Source: Tethya wilhelma (taxonomy: Eukaryota; Porifera; Demospongiae; Tethyida; Tethyidae). Taken from it: a stretch of 64,000 nucleotides of DNA. Below are positions 10,042-19,391 of this stretch, piece after piece. The translations under genes were made by a program, and so were the position numbers. Within the stretch, counting starts at the first letter, position 1, and every line of letters begins with the position of its first letter. The notes under the pieces are model-generated. The model was not told the origin of the DNA, did no database searches, and saw only the letters and a program-made list of their open reading frames with translations. The DNA lies in the NCBI GenBank assembly GCA_964030475.1, contig CAXIPT010000004.1:4704211-4768210 (forward strand), read 5' to 3'.

Positions 10042-11238
10042 CCTACCTGAGGAGTGAAGTGCAAACTTATCCAATGTATTTTCAGGATCTAACACTCCAA
10101 TTTCTTCAAGGTAGTTAAAAAGTGAATGAAATGTTGAACACACAGTGAAACACATCCCTCCAGAGTCGCTCTATCCTCTGATTATGTGTTGATGAACTTG
10201 CTATATGACTACCACGATTCAAACCTCGCATGCGAATCATGTACTCACCCACACCAATGTTCTCTCCACCTCTATCAGACCAGACACGGGATGGAACGCC
10301 GAATAGTGAAATTGCTCGTTGAAACAGTTGAGTTACTGTGAGTGCACTGTTATTTGTGGAACAGTAAAGATAAACAATCAGTCTTGAAAAACCGTCTATC
10401 CCACCATGAACAACAAATCCCCAACGTATAAGACTATGGTGACCATTGATGTGCCAAAGAGAATTTGGCCCAGGAACTGAATATCTTCTCCTCAAAATAG
10501 GCTGCACGAACGACCCAACCGGATCAACTCTATGAATAGAATCCCTGACACGGTAACGCTGTACATAGATGCCAGTACTCATCAGATAACCTTGAATCAT
10601 TGTTTGAGCAGAATGAGGATGTCTATGTCTATAGTCCTGGATAACTCTATCTAAACTCGTATCACTTATGTCGGAATAGTTTGTGGTATCAATACCCAGC
10701 TTACAAACACGTCTCCAGAGAGTTGTTTTACTGACCATTAATGCACCAGCAACTTCAGACCATGTATAACCAGCCAGACGAAGCAATTCAACTTGATCAA
10801 GATTGATCACAAGCATCGGACAGCCACATGAGGATTGTTGCAATGAAACATCAGACCCTGCAATGCCTGTCACAGATCGAGTACATATATTATCACCACA
10901 AATATTGTTGATCCAATTTATCTGCAAATGAAATACCCTCTGTCTCACATCTCTAACACCATCCAGTTGAGGAAACATTTGAATTACCAAGTTCAATAAA
11001 TTCACCACCACTTCTAGTTGTGTCACAACATAATCTGTGTTCTCGACTGTTCGGTCATAATGAGACATCTGGTGCACAACTTGATCGACTTTTATCACCA
11101 GTGCAGCAACCTCCTGGAAAATAAAGAATTTATAGTATAAATGTCAATTATAATAACAAGTGGCAAATAGTCAGTATACCTCTGCAGGGTTTCTAAAAGC
11201 ATGAGCAGTCATAAACATACATCAGCATATGAAGTACA

Positions 11239-11440
11239 TCAAGGTAGGATGCCCAGAGGAGGAAACACCAGTCGAGGAAGTACGACCATCACCAGAGGAG
11301 GGTGGAGGACCAGTCGAGGAAGTACGACCATCACCAGAGGAGGGAGGAGGACCAGTCGAGGAAGTACGACCATCACCAGAGGAGGGAGGATGACCTGTCG
11401 AGGAAGTATGACCATCGCCAGAGGCACCAGTCGAGGGCAA
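11239..11440. repeat. 42-bp minisatellite coding for a 14-residue repeat
   Basis: About four tandem units of 42 bp (ACCAGTCGAGGAAGTACGAC then CATCACCAGAGGAGGGAGGA plus GG). The unit is a multiple of three, so it stays in frame; on the minus strand it encodes SSGDGRTSSTGPPP repeats in the N-terminus of the integrase-like protein. It is open in other frames too, a by-product of its composition. Confidence 0.8.
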
Positions 11441-11469
11441 TTTGGTTCCAGGGTCCATACCTATCACTC

Positions 11470-12270
11470 CATCAAGAACAGTCGAGGCTGAATGTCACAA
11501 AGAAAAGCCATACACATGCTATATACAAAGTGCACACACACACATTACAGTTAATGCCCTAAACCAAATGATATCATCAGTACACCTTAACCTTGACTTA
11601 GAAAGGTCAGAGTTCATATTCATGCACCCCAGCACTCACTCAAAGTAGGTAGGTTACAAGCTCCCCTCAATCTTTTTCGGTCACCCAACTTTGTCACTCC
11701 TAATACATTAAGCTCTTCTCTTTGACGACTTCGGGGGTTATCAATATCAAAAAAAAATGATGATTACGTAATTGCATGGATTTTGTAGTCCAACTGCCTT
11801 TTCCCTTAAAAAGTTTTGCTTGACAACTTCGTCCAGCCCCAACCCTCCAAAATTGTCATCATCTGTTTAGGATTAAATCAGAAACAGAATCAATAAAAAC
11901 TCAGGACTGCAACCCTGATCAAGTTGGCAGTCCCTCACATCTTTCTCCTCTCCCTTTATACTCCGCGCAGCCATACTGCCAAGCAACGTCACAATGACAA
12001 ATGTGATCAACGCTGAAAAATGCATCCAAATTCGGACTGTAAGTATTCTTGAGGCGTAAAGACGTACAGTACTCTGGGCCTCTCCACTATAAACAAAAAA
12101 AGAAGAAACACCACGAGGCGAGTTCTAAGCATGTGCAGTTCTACCACCACGTGCCAACGCACGTGCACGCGGAATACGCGCGTACGTGTACTGCACTTCA
12201 TGCCATTCCGCGCGTTAGCAGTAAAAGCGTGTAATACTGCACTCGCCCTCGCAGTACCACGTCTCGAACA
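11470..12270. other. Unassigned spacer with a CpG-rich patch
   Basis: No supported gene. Upstream (on the minus strand) of the integrase-like start codon. Positions about 12150-12190 are rich in CpG and alternating purine-pyrimidine (ACGTGCACGCGG, ACGCGCGTACGTG), like the tract near 600. Confidence 0.4.
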
Positions 12271-12274
12271 GAAT

Positions 12275-12440
12275 GATCCTTGCAAGAAAATCCAATCTCG
12301 AATAGAATTGTGTTATCAAATCTTGCAAGAAAATCCAATCTCGAATTGAATGGTCATCAAATCTTGCAAAGAAAATTCAATTTCGAATAGAATTGAGTTA
12401 TCAAATCTTAGAAGAAAATCCAATCTCGAATAAAATATTC
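12275..12440. repeat. Minisatellite, about 43-bp units
   Basis: Four diverged tandem copies of a unit like AAGAAAATCCAATCTCGAAT followed by AGAATTGTGTTATCAAATCTTGC. No coding role seen. Confidence 0.7.
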
Positions 12441-12816
12441 GAATCTCCCATGAAATCATTCAAATGTTAAATGCAAACTGTCATAAATTTCATCTCTTGA
12501 ATTTTGAAACAAATTGCCCACAATACATAGTCACTCAAAAAAACTAAGTTCTTTATCTCCACAGTGATAAAACTTTATTTTTAACTAACAATGTTTTATT
12601 TACCAATAGAATGTTCCGTGTGTTGAAAAAAGGAAAATTTCACAAAAGGTGTTTTTTTTGTGCTGAAAAATGTTTTCAAGGCAAAATAAAAGTTTTTGTG
12701 AAAAGTCTACTTTTTGGTGTTGGAAAATTTTCTAAGTCAATAGTCACCCAAAAAACATAAGTTCTTTATCTCGACTGTGAGAAAACTTTTTTTTACCAAC
12801 AATGTTATTTACACCA
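12441..12816. repeat. Two diverged direct repeats upstream of Ty3 copy 1
   Basis: A block of about 75 bp (TAGTCACTCAAAAAAACTAA through CAACAATGTT) at about 12528-12600 recurs at about 12739-12810. The rest is AT-rich and unassigned. Confidence 0.55.
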
Positions 12817-12942
12817 TGTAATGTTGTGGTTTAGTTTATTTCCTGTTTGTGTAATTAGATAGATATATAAGAGAACATGTTCTAAAATTTCGTTCAGTTC
12901 TGGTCCAGTTTTAAATGTGAATAATTGAATGAGAATATCACA
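12817..12942 (+). repeat. 5' LTR of Ty3 copy 1
   Basis: Starts TGTAATGTTG and ends AATATCACA, 126 bp, with three differences from the 3' LTR of copy 2. A TATATAAGAG box near 12866 is a plausible core promoter. Confidence 0.9.
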
Positions 12943-12957
12943 TATTTGGCGACAAGG

Positions 12958-13890
12958 ATGGCCGCTCTTCTTGGGACACTAGAAAAATTTGATCCCGGAC
13001 AAGAGGAGTGGACTCAGTATGTTGAGAGAATTGAACAATTTTTCGAAGCAAAAGGTCTCACAGGAGAGGACAACAAAGACAAGAGGCGTGCTACGTTCCT
13101 CTCTGTCGTCGGACCGGAACCCTACAAGCTACTCAGTAGTCTGCTGGCTCCCACTAAGCCAAAGGACAAGACCTACACCGAGCTAGTGGCGAAACTAACA
13201 AGCCATTATTGTCCCGCTCCCTCGGAGGTGATGCAACGATTCCGCTTCAACTCCAGGTGTAGAAAGCAAGGAGAACCGGTAGCCACATACGTGGCGGAGC
13301 TACGACGGTTAGCTCAACACTGCAATTTCGGAGACACCTTAAACAAGATGCTCTGGGACCGGTTGGTGTGGGGAGTGAATGATGATAGCATACAAAGGAA
13401 GTTGCTACAGGAGACCGATCTTACGTTCACGAAAGCTTTGTCAATAGCCCAAGGATCTGAGGCAGCCGATCAGAACCTCAAGAAGATGAAGGCACCTGGA
13501 AGAGAAGCCAGTTCAGCTGGTGTGCCCATCAAGCAGAAGCCTGTGAACAAACTAGCAACAAAAAAGCCCTCAGCAAAAGGAGGTCAAGGAGTTTGCTATT
13601 GCTGTGGAGTCGAAGGGCATTTTGCAAGTGGATGCCGGTTTCGGGACAAAGTGTGTCATAAATGTAAGAAACGTGGACACCTGGCAAAGGTGTGTGGAAA
13701 GTTTCGTGACAAGCAGTCCACCAAGGGCAGTCACCGCCAGAGAGGTGCAAAACAGACAGTGCGGTTGGTGGAGCAGGAGGCCGAATCCAGCCATCAGAAG
13801 AGGATCTACCCTTGTATAATGTACAGCAGGTGCAAGAGGATCGCTCACCCCCTATCCAGGTACAAATGTGTGTTGACAATCAGAATATAG
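12958..13890 (+). pseudogene. Ty3 copy 1 gag, frameshifted near its end
   Basis: The first ATG after the primer-binding site opens MAALLGTLEKFDPGQEEWTQ. A capsid-like helical region is followed by two CCHC zinc knuckles (CYCCGVEGHFASGC and CHKCKKRGHLAKVC), the nucleic-acid-binding part of Gag nucleocapsid. A one-base loss near 13795 relative to copy 2 takes the frame into a spurious C-terminus ending at 13890 and separates gag from protease. Both knuckles are intact here, unlike copy 2. Confidence 0.85.
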
Positions 13891-14147
13891 TGCTAGAGGT
13901 ATACACAGGTGCCTCAGTGTCTGTTTCAGAAGCTTTGTGTCAACAATTGTGGCCTGGGAGGAGCCTGAAGCCAACCACTATCCAGTTACAGACTTACTCT
14001 AAAGAAGCCTTAGAGGTGGTTGGTTGCACAGATGTACATGTGGTCTATGGAGACCAAAGTGCTGACTTACAACTTATGGTTGTGAAGGGGGAGGGTCCCG
14101 CAAGAAACTGGTTAAACAAGATCAAGTTGGAATTCACTATTTGTTGA
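13812..14147 (+). pseudogene. Ty3 copy 1 aspartic protease region, active site altered
   Basis: Corresponds to the pepsin-like retroviral-type protease. The active-site motif, DTGAS in copy 2, is YTGAS here because the Asp codon has become TAC, which removes the catalytic residue. A 3-bp loss follows (SVSV instead of SVSVV). Near the end a 9-bp and a 10-bp deletion (at about 14101 and 14131) remove residues and shift the frame. Dead protease. Confidence 0.85.
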
Positions 14148-15340
14148 ACCCCAGTTTGCAAGAGCTGTTGAAGCAGTTCGGAGATGTATTCCAAGAGGGG
14201 TTAGGTACGTTCAAGGGACTCCAAGCGAACATTGAGGTGGATGACCAAGCCACCCCGAGGTATTGTAAAGCTCGAACACTACCGTATGCCATGCGAGAGA
14301 AGTTGGAGGAGGAGCTGGAGAGGTTGGTGCGAGAGGGTACACTAGAACCCATGGACTACTCCGACTGGGCGGCGCCAATCGTGGCAGTGATCAAGAGCGA
14401 CAAGAAGAGTGTGCGATTGTGTGGGGATTTCAGGATGACAGTTAATCCGGTTTCAAGATTGAACCGGTACCCCATTCCAAAGGTGGAAGATGTGTTCGCA
14501 ACACTCGAGAAAGGAAAGATATTTACGAAGCTCGACCTAAGCCAAGCATATCAGCAGTTGGAGTTGAATGAAGAGTCAAGGAAATTTGTAGTGATAAACA
14601 CTCACAAGGGACTCTTCCGATACAAGCGGTTACCCTACGGCATCTCTTCCGCTCCTGGGATTTTCCAGAAAGCTATGGAGCACCTCCTACGAGGAATTTC
14701 CGGAGTCACAGTGTATATCGACGATCAAGCGAAACAGAAGCAGAGCACCTGAAGGTGCTGGGAGAGGTGCTAAGTCGATTGAGCAGAGCTGGACTGAGGC
14801 TCAATAAGCCCAAGTGCCAGTTTATGGCATCGTCCGTCACTTACCTGGGTCATGTGATAGATGCCCAGGGACTCCATCCACTACCAGAGAAGGTGGAGGC
14901 AATCTGTCAAGCCAGGAACCCACAGAATGTGACAGAGCTGAAATCCTATTTGGGTATTTTGACCTACTACGGCAAATTCTTGCCCAACCCTGTCATCCAA
15001 GCTCACATCCCTGTACAAACTTCTTAGGAAAGGAGCACCGTGGTATTGGTCAGCCAAACAAGAAGCAGCATTTCAAGAGTCCAAGAAGATGTTGACCTCA
15101 TCACAGTTGCTGGTGCATTTTGATCTACAGTTACCATTAGTTTTGGCATGTGATGCCTCAGCTTATGGAATTGGTGCTGTGTTGGCACATGTACTCCCAG
15201 ATGGCTTAGAGAGACCGATTGGGTTCGCTTCACAAACCTTGAATGCAGCTGAGCGTAACTACTCACAATTGGAGAAAGAGGGTTTATCCGAATCAAGAGA
15301 TTTTACTCATATCTGTTTGGTCACTCATTCACACTTGTGA
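14141..15340 (+). pseudogene. Ty3 copy 1 reverse transcriptase and RNase H, broken
   Basis: RT motifs are clear: FTKLDLSQAYQQL, RLPYGISSAPGIFQ and the catalytic VYIDD. Directly after YIDD a 10-bp deletion (14725/14726) ends the frame at 14752; the sequence resumes at 14755 in another frame and breaks again near 14990 (an extra C). RNase H starts LVLACDASAYGIGAVLAHV and loses frame at a further 10-bp deletion near 15290. A remnant of the linker (FEYTLKFRKTEEHSNADALS) follows to 15540. Confidence 0.85.
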
Positions 15341-15541
15341 CCAACTTCTCCACATGCTTCAGCTAGGATATGGCGATGGGCCTTGTATTTGGCCATGTTT
15401 GAATACACACTCAAATTTCGGAAAACGGAGGAACATAGTAACGCTGATGCTCTGAGTCGCCTACCACTCTCCGTGGTACCACCAGTGACAAATTCTCCAC
15501 CAGAGCTTTTGTTGCTCTCGGAACATCTCGCCGATTCACCN

Positions 15542-16260
15542 GGCAGATTGAACAACTTTTGTAAAGAATTGCATGTTCATCAACTGAAGGATTTCATCAT
15601 GGTTTTTTAAATAATATTTGATGTAGCTAAACATTTCCTCACATGGATTATAGTCTGGGCTGTATGGTGGTAAGTAGATTAACAAAATCCCTGCTGCTCT
15701 CAACACTTCTTTCACCTCATCCACGTGGTGAATAGAACAATTATCCATTATGAGGATTGACCTTGGAGCTGGAAAAGACTGCATATTGGGGATTAATGTT
15801 CCACGCAGGAAGTCAAAAAACTTTTCACCATTTGTAGTACCAGAGAATACCTCATGAGCTAGTAGTCCTTGAGAAGAAACAGCTGCTACAGATGACATAC
15901 GAGTACCTCTGCCTATAAGTGACGATGATTAACAAAGAAATCAGTCGGATAGTACATCACCTGTGCCATAAATGCACCTCTGTAACTGATGCATCGCTGC
16001 TTGGCTACTTGAACTATTTTTTTCCTTGTGTAACCATATTCCTGAAGTAGTCTACAGACTGTTGATCCAGACACAGATACTCCAGTAGCATATTGAATTT
16101 TTTGGCATATCTCATTCAAATAAAGCCCTGGATTCTCCATAAGTAAGCCAATAATGTAGAGCACATGGTATTCATCAAGCTTTCTTGTTTCAGGCCTTTT
16201 CCCTGAGCGTTTACGGGGAGATAGATCATCCTCTAGAATGTATCTCTTGTACAAACGATA
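15542..16260 (-). pseudogene. Tc1/mariner transposase, C-terminal and middle part
   Basis: Minus strand. From 16260: YKRYILEDDLSPRKRSG, a second helix-turn-helix (VSGSTVCRLLQEYGYTRKK), QRCISYRGAFMAQ, then a deletion that removes the first catalytic Asp (the usual DETG block is absent near 15930) and shifts frame. It resumes RGTRMSSVAAVSSQG and reaches the second Asp (IMDNCSIHH) and, 34 residues on, Glu (CEEMFSYIKYY), with LIYLPPYSPDYNP between: DD34E class. It is cut at the N at 15541. The N-terminus continues at 19117-19258, beyond an inserted element. Confidence 0.85.
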
Positions 16261-16721
16261 CACAGTAAAAACAGGTGTGTCAATTCAACACATGTGTAGT
16301 GTGTTACACATGTGTCAAAAGTGCTAAAGTGTGTTATTTTCACCATAATGGTGTTTTAAACTCAAAAAGTGTGTTGTTTTAACACATGTGCAACCAAATG
16401 ACACACATGCTAACTATTTGTGTGTCAATTCAACACATGATCAATGTGTAGTTTTGAGTACTCACATTTCATTAGGTGGTACAAATAGCTAATAATTAAT
16501 TCAGTGAAATACAAATGTCATAGAACATACTAGCATCCCAAGGGACTCGCACATTAGAGCCATGAGGTACATCTTATGGAAACCTATAACATAAGCAACC
16601 AACTATTGCTCAAATTTACCCACTCAATAGCTTAATTGTAATTCTACAAGCATTTTCATGTACTTTAACACTATTTGTAAGATTGCTTCATACAGTGCCA
16701 TACATGCTAATATCAGCCAGC

Positions 16722-17620
16722 TAAAACACTAAAACTGAATGAACAGATTCAACAAACACACTCATCTTATTATAAACATGTAGACAAACACACTGATGTA
16801 ATTTTAGCCTACAATTCCAAATTATGTGGTCATATGCCTCAAAAAGGTACTCCATGTGAACCGTATTCAATATACTAGCTATACACTCCTATGTCACATG
16901 ACGAAGACCCTAAAACTGAGAGGACAGGTTCAACAAACACACTCATCTTATTATAAACATGTAGACAAACACACTGATGTAATTTTAGCCTACAATTCCA
17001 AATTATGTGGTCATATGCCTCAAAATAGTACTCCATGTGAACCGTATTCAATATACTAGCTATACACTCCTATGTCACATGACGAAGACCCTAAAACTGA
17101 GAGGACAGGTTCAACAAACACACTCATCTTATTATAAACATGTAGACAAACACACTGATGTAATTGTAGCTTACAATTCCAAATTATGTGGTCATATGCC
17201 TCAAAAAGGTACTCCATGTGAACCGAATTCAATATACTAGCTATACACTCCTATGTCACATGACGAAGACCCTAAAACTGAGAGGACAGGTTCAACAAAC
17301 ACACTCATCTTATTATAAACATGTAGACAAACACACTGATGTAATTTTAGCCTACAATTCCAAATTATGTGGTCACATGGCCGAAAAAGGTACTCCATGT
17401 GAACCGAAGTCAATATACTAGCTATACACTCCTATGTCACATGACGAAGACACTAAAACTGAGAGGACAGGTTCAACAAACAAACTCATCTTATTATAAA
17501 CATGTAGACAAACACACTGATGTAATTGTAGCTTACAATTCCAAATTATGTGGTCATATGGCTCAAAAAGGTACACTCCATGTGAACCAAATTCAATAAT
17601 ATACTAGCTATATGTGACTG
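16722..17620. repeat. Tandem satellite, 181-bp units, about five copies
   Basis: Identical landmarks (TATGTGGTCATATGCCTCAA, then CACATGACGAAGACCCTAAA) recur every 181 bp. Each unit carries a 77-codon open frame on the plus strand, but because 181 is not a multiple of three each repeat is in a new frame and every frame ends at the same place (the ATATACTAG segment). I see this as an expanded internal repeat of the TA-flanked element, not genes. Confidence 0.9.
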
Positions 17621-17883
17621 AATTCAACATCAGCTATGTGTATACATATGGTGCCATACATATGCTTACATGTCACTCTATTAGTCACTTGGTACACTCA
17701 CTGGTTGTATACTAAATCAATATTAATGTGAGTATGTTGGCTTAGTGTGTATAGTGTTCTGACATCCATGATTAGAGTGCTAACATACAGAATTTGCAAG
17801 TGATTACATCATTAAGAATTACGTCATTACTGAGCATGCTCAGTAGCAAACATTGAAAACTTGTTCTTAGAAAGTGTCAAAAA

Positions 17884-18210
17884 ATGGAGAGAGTGAAATA
17901 CTGGACAGAACTCCAAAAAGAACGCTGCAAAGGACTAGGTTTTCAAAAAAGACATAGTCAAAAAGACAAGCTTGAGGATTTGAGGTGAGAAAAGTTTAGC
18001 TTGTTTGAAAACAGCTCTAATAATGTGCCGTTCCAACTTGTGACTTGATTTGACACTTTCACAGTTGGCAAAGAATCAAAGAGGTGGAAAGAGCAGTCTA
18101 AAGATAGAGTCACCTATATACAATGATGCAGAAGATCATCAGAGTCTACAAGAGACTTTCTTTGAAGACTGAAAAGAGGCCCTGACAGAGCTAGGCTATG
18201 AAATCTTTAG
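17884..18210 (+). CDS. Two exon-like segments inside the TA-flanked element
   Basis: ATG 17884 opens MERVKYWTELQKERCKGLGF and a basic tail, ending at a donor (TGAG|GTGAGA, 17985). An acceptor (TTTCACAG, 18064) is followed by a 38-codon open stretch with ESPIYNDAEDHQSLQETFFE, a TGA, then KEALTELGYEIF to a second donor (TAG|GTAAGA near 18211). The phase that fits the first donor stops early, so a frameshift is needed. These could be pieces of a captured gene. I do not recognise it. Confidence 0.3.
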
Positions 18211-18211
18211 G

Positions 18212-18949
18212 TAAGAGTAATAACTTGTCATAGCAGTATTAAACTCTAGTTAATTTACTTGACTGCCATATCTGTCACTTTGTTAAGGTCATATTAATCT
18301 ACACTCCCTGTGGCTGTGTTTCAAGTTTGAGTCTTGACAACCAAGCTCAGTCCCAATTAAGCTATGCTGCCACCGTGTGACTCAGTAGTACATCATGACA
18401 CCTCAGTACTGTGCAAGTATGTGATATAGCTAGCAATATAGTTTTATGTTTTTGATACTGTTTCATCATGTTGTGTGTGCAGTATCTGCAGTTGTGAGTT
18501 GTGTGTATCAGTGTGCATTAATTGGGATGCCTTCTATCTACTTTATTTTCAAACTTTCATCAATGACAATAGTATCTCTCTATATACACACATGACATTG
18601 TATAGGCTAACTACAGTCAAGTCATGCTGACCATCAGGATTGAGAACAAAAAGTATCTCCCATGCCCCCTCGCCCACCAGGTTGTACCGAGGCTGAGTTA
18701 GTAAACAATGTACTATAGCTGTTGAACAAGTTTTACTGTAGTTCTATGTACATGTACTTGCATTCAGTACCATGCATGTGCAGGTTTTGTTTAAGTTGTA
18801 ACCACTGACTGCTTTGCTAATAATTGACTGTAATTGCTAGCTAGATAGTTATTCACAATGTTTTGTTGGGTCACATTTGTTTTGTACTTAATATGTACAC
18901 AATTTGTCTCTTTTGAAAGCATATAAATTTTTTGGTGATAAAAAAACCT
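18212..18949. other. Unassigned interior of the TA-flanked element
   Basis: AT-rich, no open frame or repeat that I can support. Ends where the subterminal TGTGTTNTTTTAACACA-like motifs begin. Confidence 0.4.
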
Positions 18950-19116
18950 TTTATTTGACACATAGCACGTATGTTGTTTTGACACAATTTTACTGTAGCA
19001 CATATGTTATTTTAGCACACAACACATTTGACACGTGTGTAAGGTGTGCTGTTTGAAAGGACAATGGAATGACACGCGATTGCGTGTTAAAACGACACAT
19101 TTGTTTTTACTGTGTA

Positions 19117-19258
19117 TGCACTTCCAACACCAATTTGTAAGCGTCTGGCGATATCTCTAAAGTGGAGACCCATGCCCAGTCTCTGCCAGACAACTCTGAT
19201 TGTAATATATCTCTGCTGCATGTAAGCAGTCTTTCGTGAAGGCTCAGCTGAAGTCATA
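19117..19258 (-). pseudogene. Tc1/mariner transposase, N-terminal part
   Basis: Minus-strand ATG at 19258: MTSAEPSRKTAYMQQRY, then a first helix-turn-helix (LGMGLHFRDIARRLQIGVGS) that ends at the TA where the 2.85-kb element is inserted. It continues in frame at 16260. About 47 residues. The region 19259-19390 upstream would be the element's 5' flank; its inverted end was not identified. Confidence 0.8.
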
Positions 19259-19391
19259 TTGAGTCAACAAGTTTTAAATTTAAACTTTCCGCGTAAATAT
19301 ACACACCCGCCCCGCGTGCGCGCCTGCCCCGCACCGCATACTGGGGAACGGCGTCCGGTGTTCCATTTGAAATGAAATCAACAGTAGATAA

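Larger units (their letters stand above)
8944..11458 (-). pseudogene. Integrase-core (DDE) gene with HTH, decayed and interrupted
   Basis: The minus-strand gene starts at ATG 11458 (MDPGTKLPSTG), runs through four 14-residue repeats, a short exon to 11180, an intron, and a main exon 11113 to about 10050. The main exon has a helix-turn-helix (GYTWSEVAGALMVSKTTLWR), then the catalytic core: LWHINGHHSLIRW, HGGIDGFSRLIVY, VWSDRGGENIG and THNQRIERLWRDVF. The D..D34E pattern is kept except that the first Asp is Asn (HIN instead of the usual HID). Breaks: TGA near 11223, a frameshift near 10130, a TTAA element at 9355-10041, and frameshifts near 9240. After the insert the frame resumes as FTQRINQCLTEF and an acidic tail. 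A transposon or domesticated-integrase origin is likely. Confidence 0.75.
12817..15540 (+). mobile_element. Ty3/gypsy retrotransposon copy 1, 3'-truncated
   Basis: Begins with a 126-bp LTR (12817-12942), then gag, protease, reverse transcriptase and the start of the RNase H/linker region, and stops at the single N at 15541. Integrase, polypurine tract and 3' LTR are missing. Compared with copy 2 (30493-34785) it is closely similar throughout but has its own small deletions. Order gag-PR-RT-RH places it in the Ty3/gypsy group. No envelope gene is present in this family. Confidence 0.9.
16261..19114. mobile_element. 2.85-kb TA-flanked element inserted in Tc1 transposase
   Basis: Inverted ends CACAGTAAAAACA (16261-16273) and TGTTTTTACTGTG (19102-19114), flanked on both sides by TA (16259-16260 and 19115-19116). 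Removing the element and one TA rejoins the transposase in frame (GVGSA then YRLYKRY). Subterminal regions (16261-16450 and 18950-19114) are crowded with ACACATGTG and TGTGTTNTTTTAACACA-like motifs, the pattern of transposase-binding repeats. TA duplication points to the Tc1/mariner superfamily. No transposase gene is present, so it is non-autonomous. It contains a satellite and two exon-like segments. Confidence 0.85.

Noticed and set aside
11201..11562. Plus-strand Arg/Gly/Ser/Thr-repeat protein over the minisatellite
   Set aside because: The minisatellite is open in several frames because of composition; the minus-strand frame continues into the integrase-like gene, so only that one was kept.
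16826..17599. Four successive 77-codon frames with near-identical proteins, which look like a tandem gene family
   Set aside because: They are one frame of a 181-bp satellite repeated out of phase, with no start context, splice sites or domain.
16000..19200. CRISPR-like array, because of regular direct repeats with constant period
   Set aside because: The 181-bp units are contiguous tandem copies without variable spacers, in a eukaryotic transposon.
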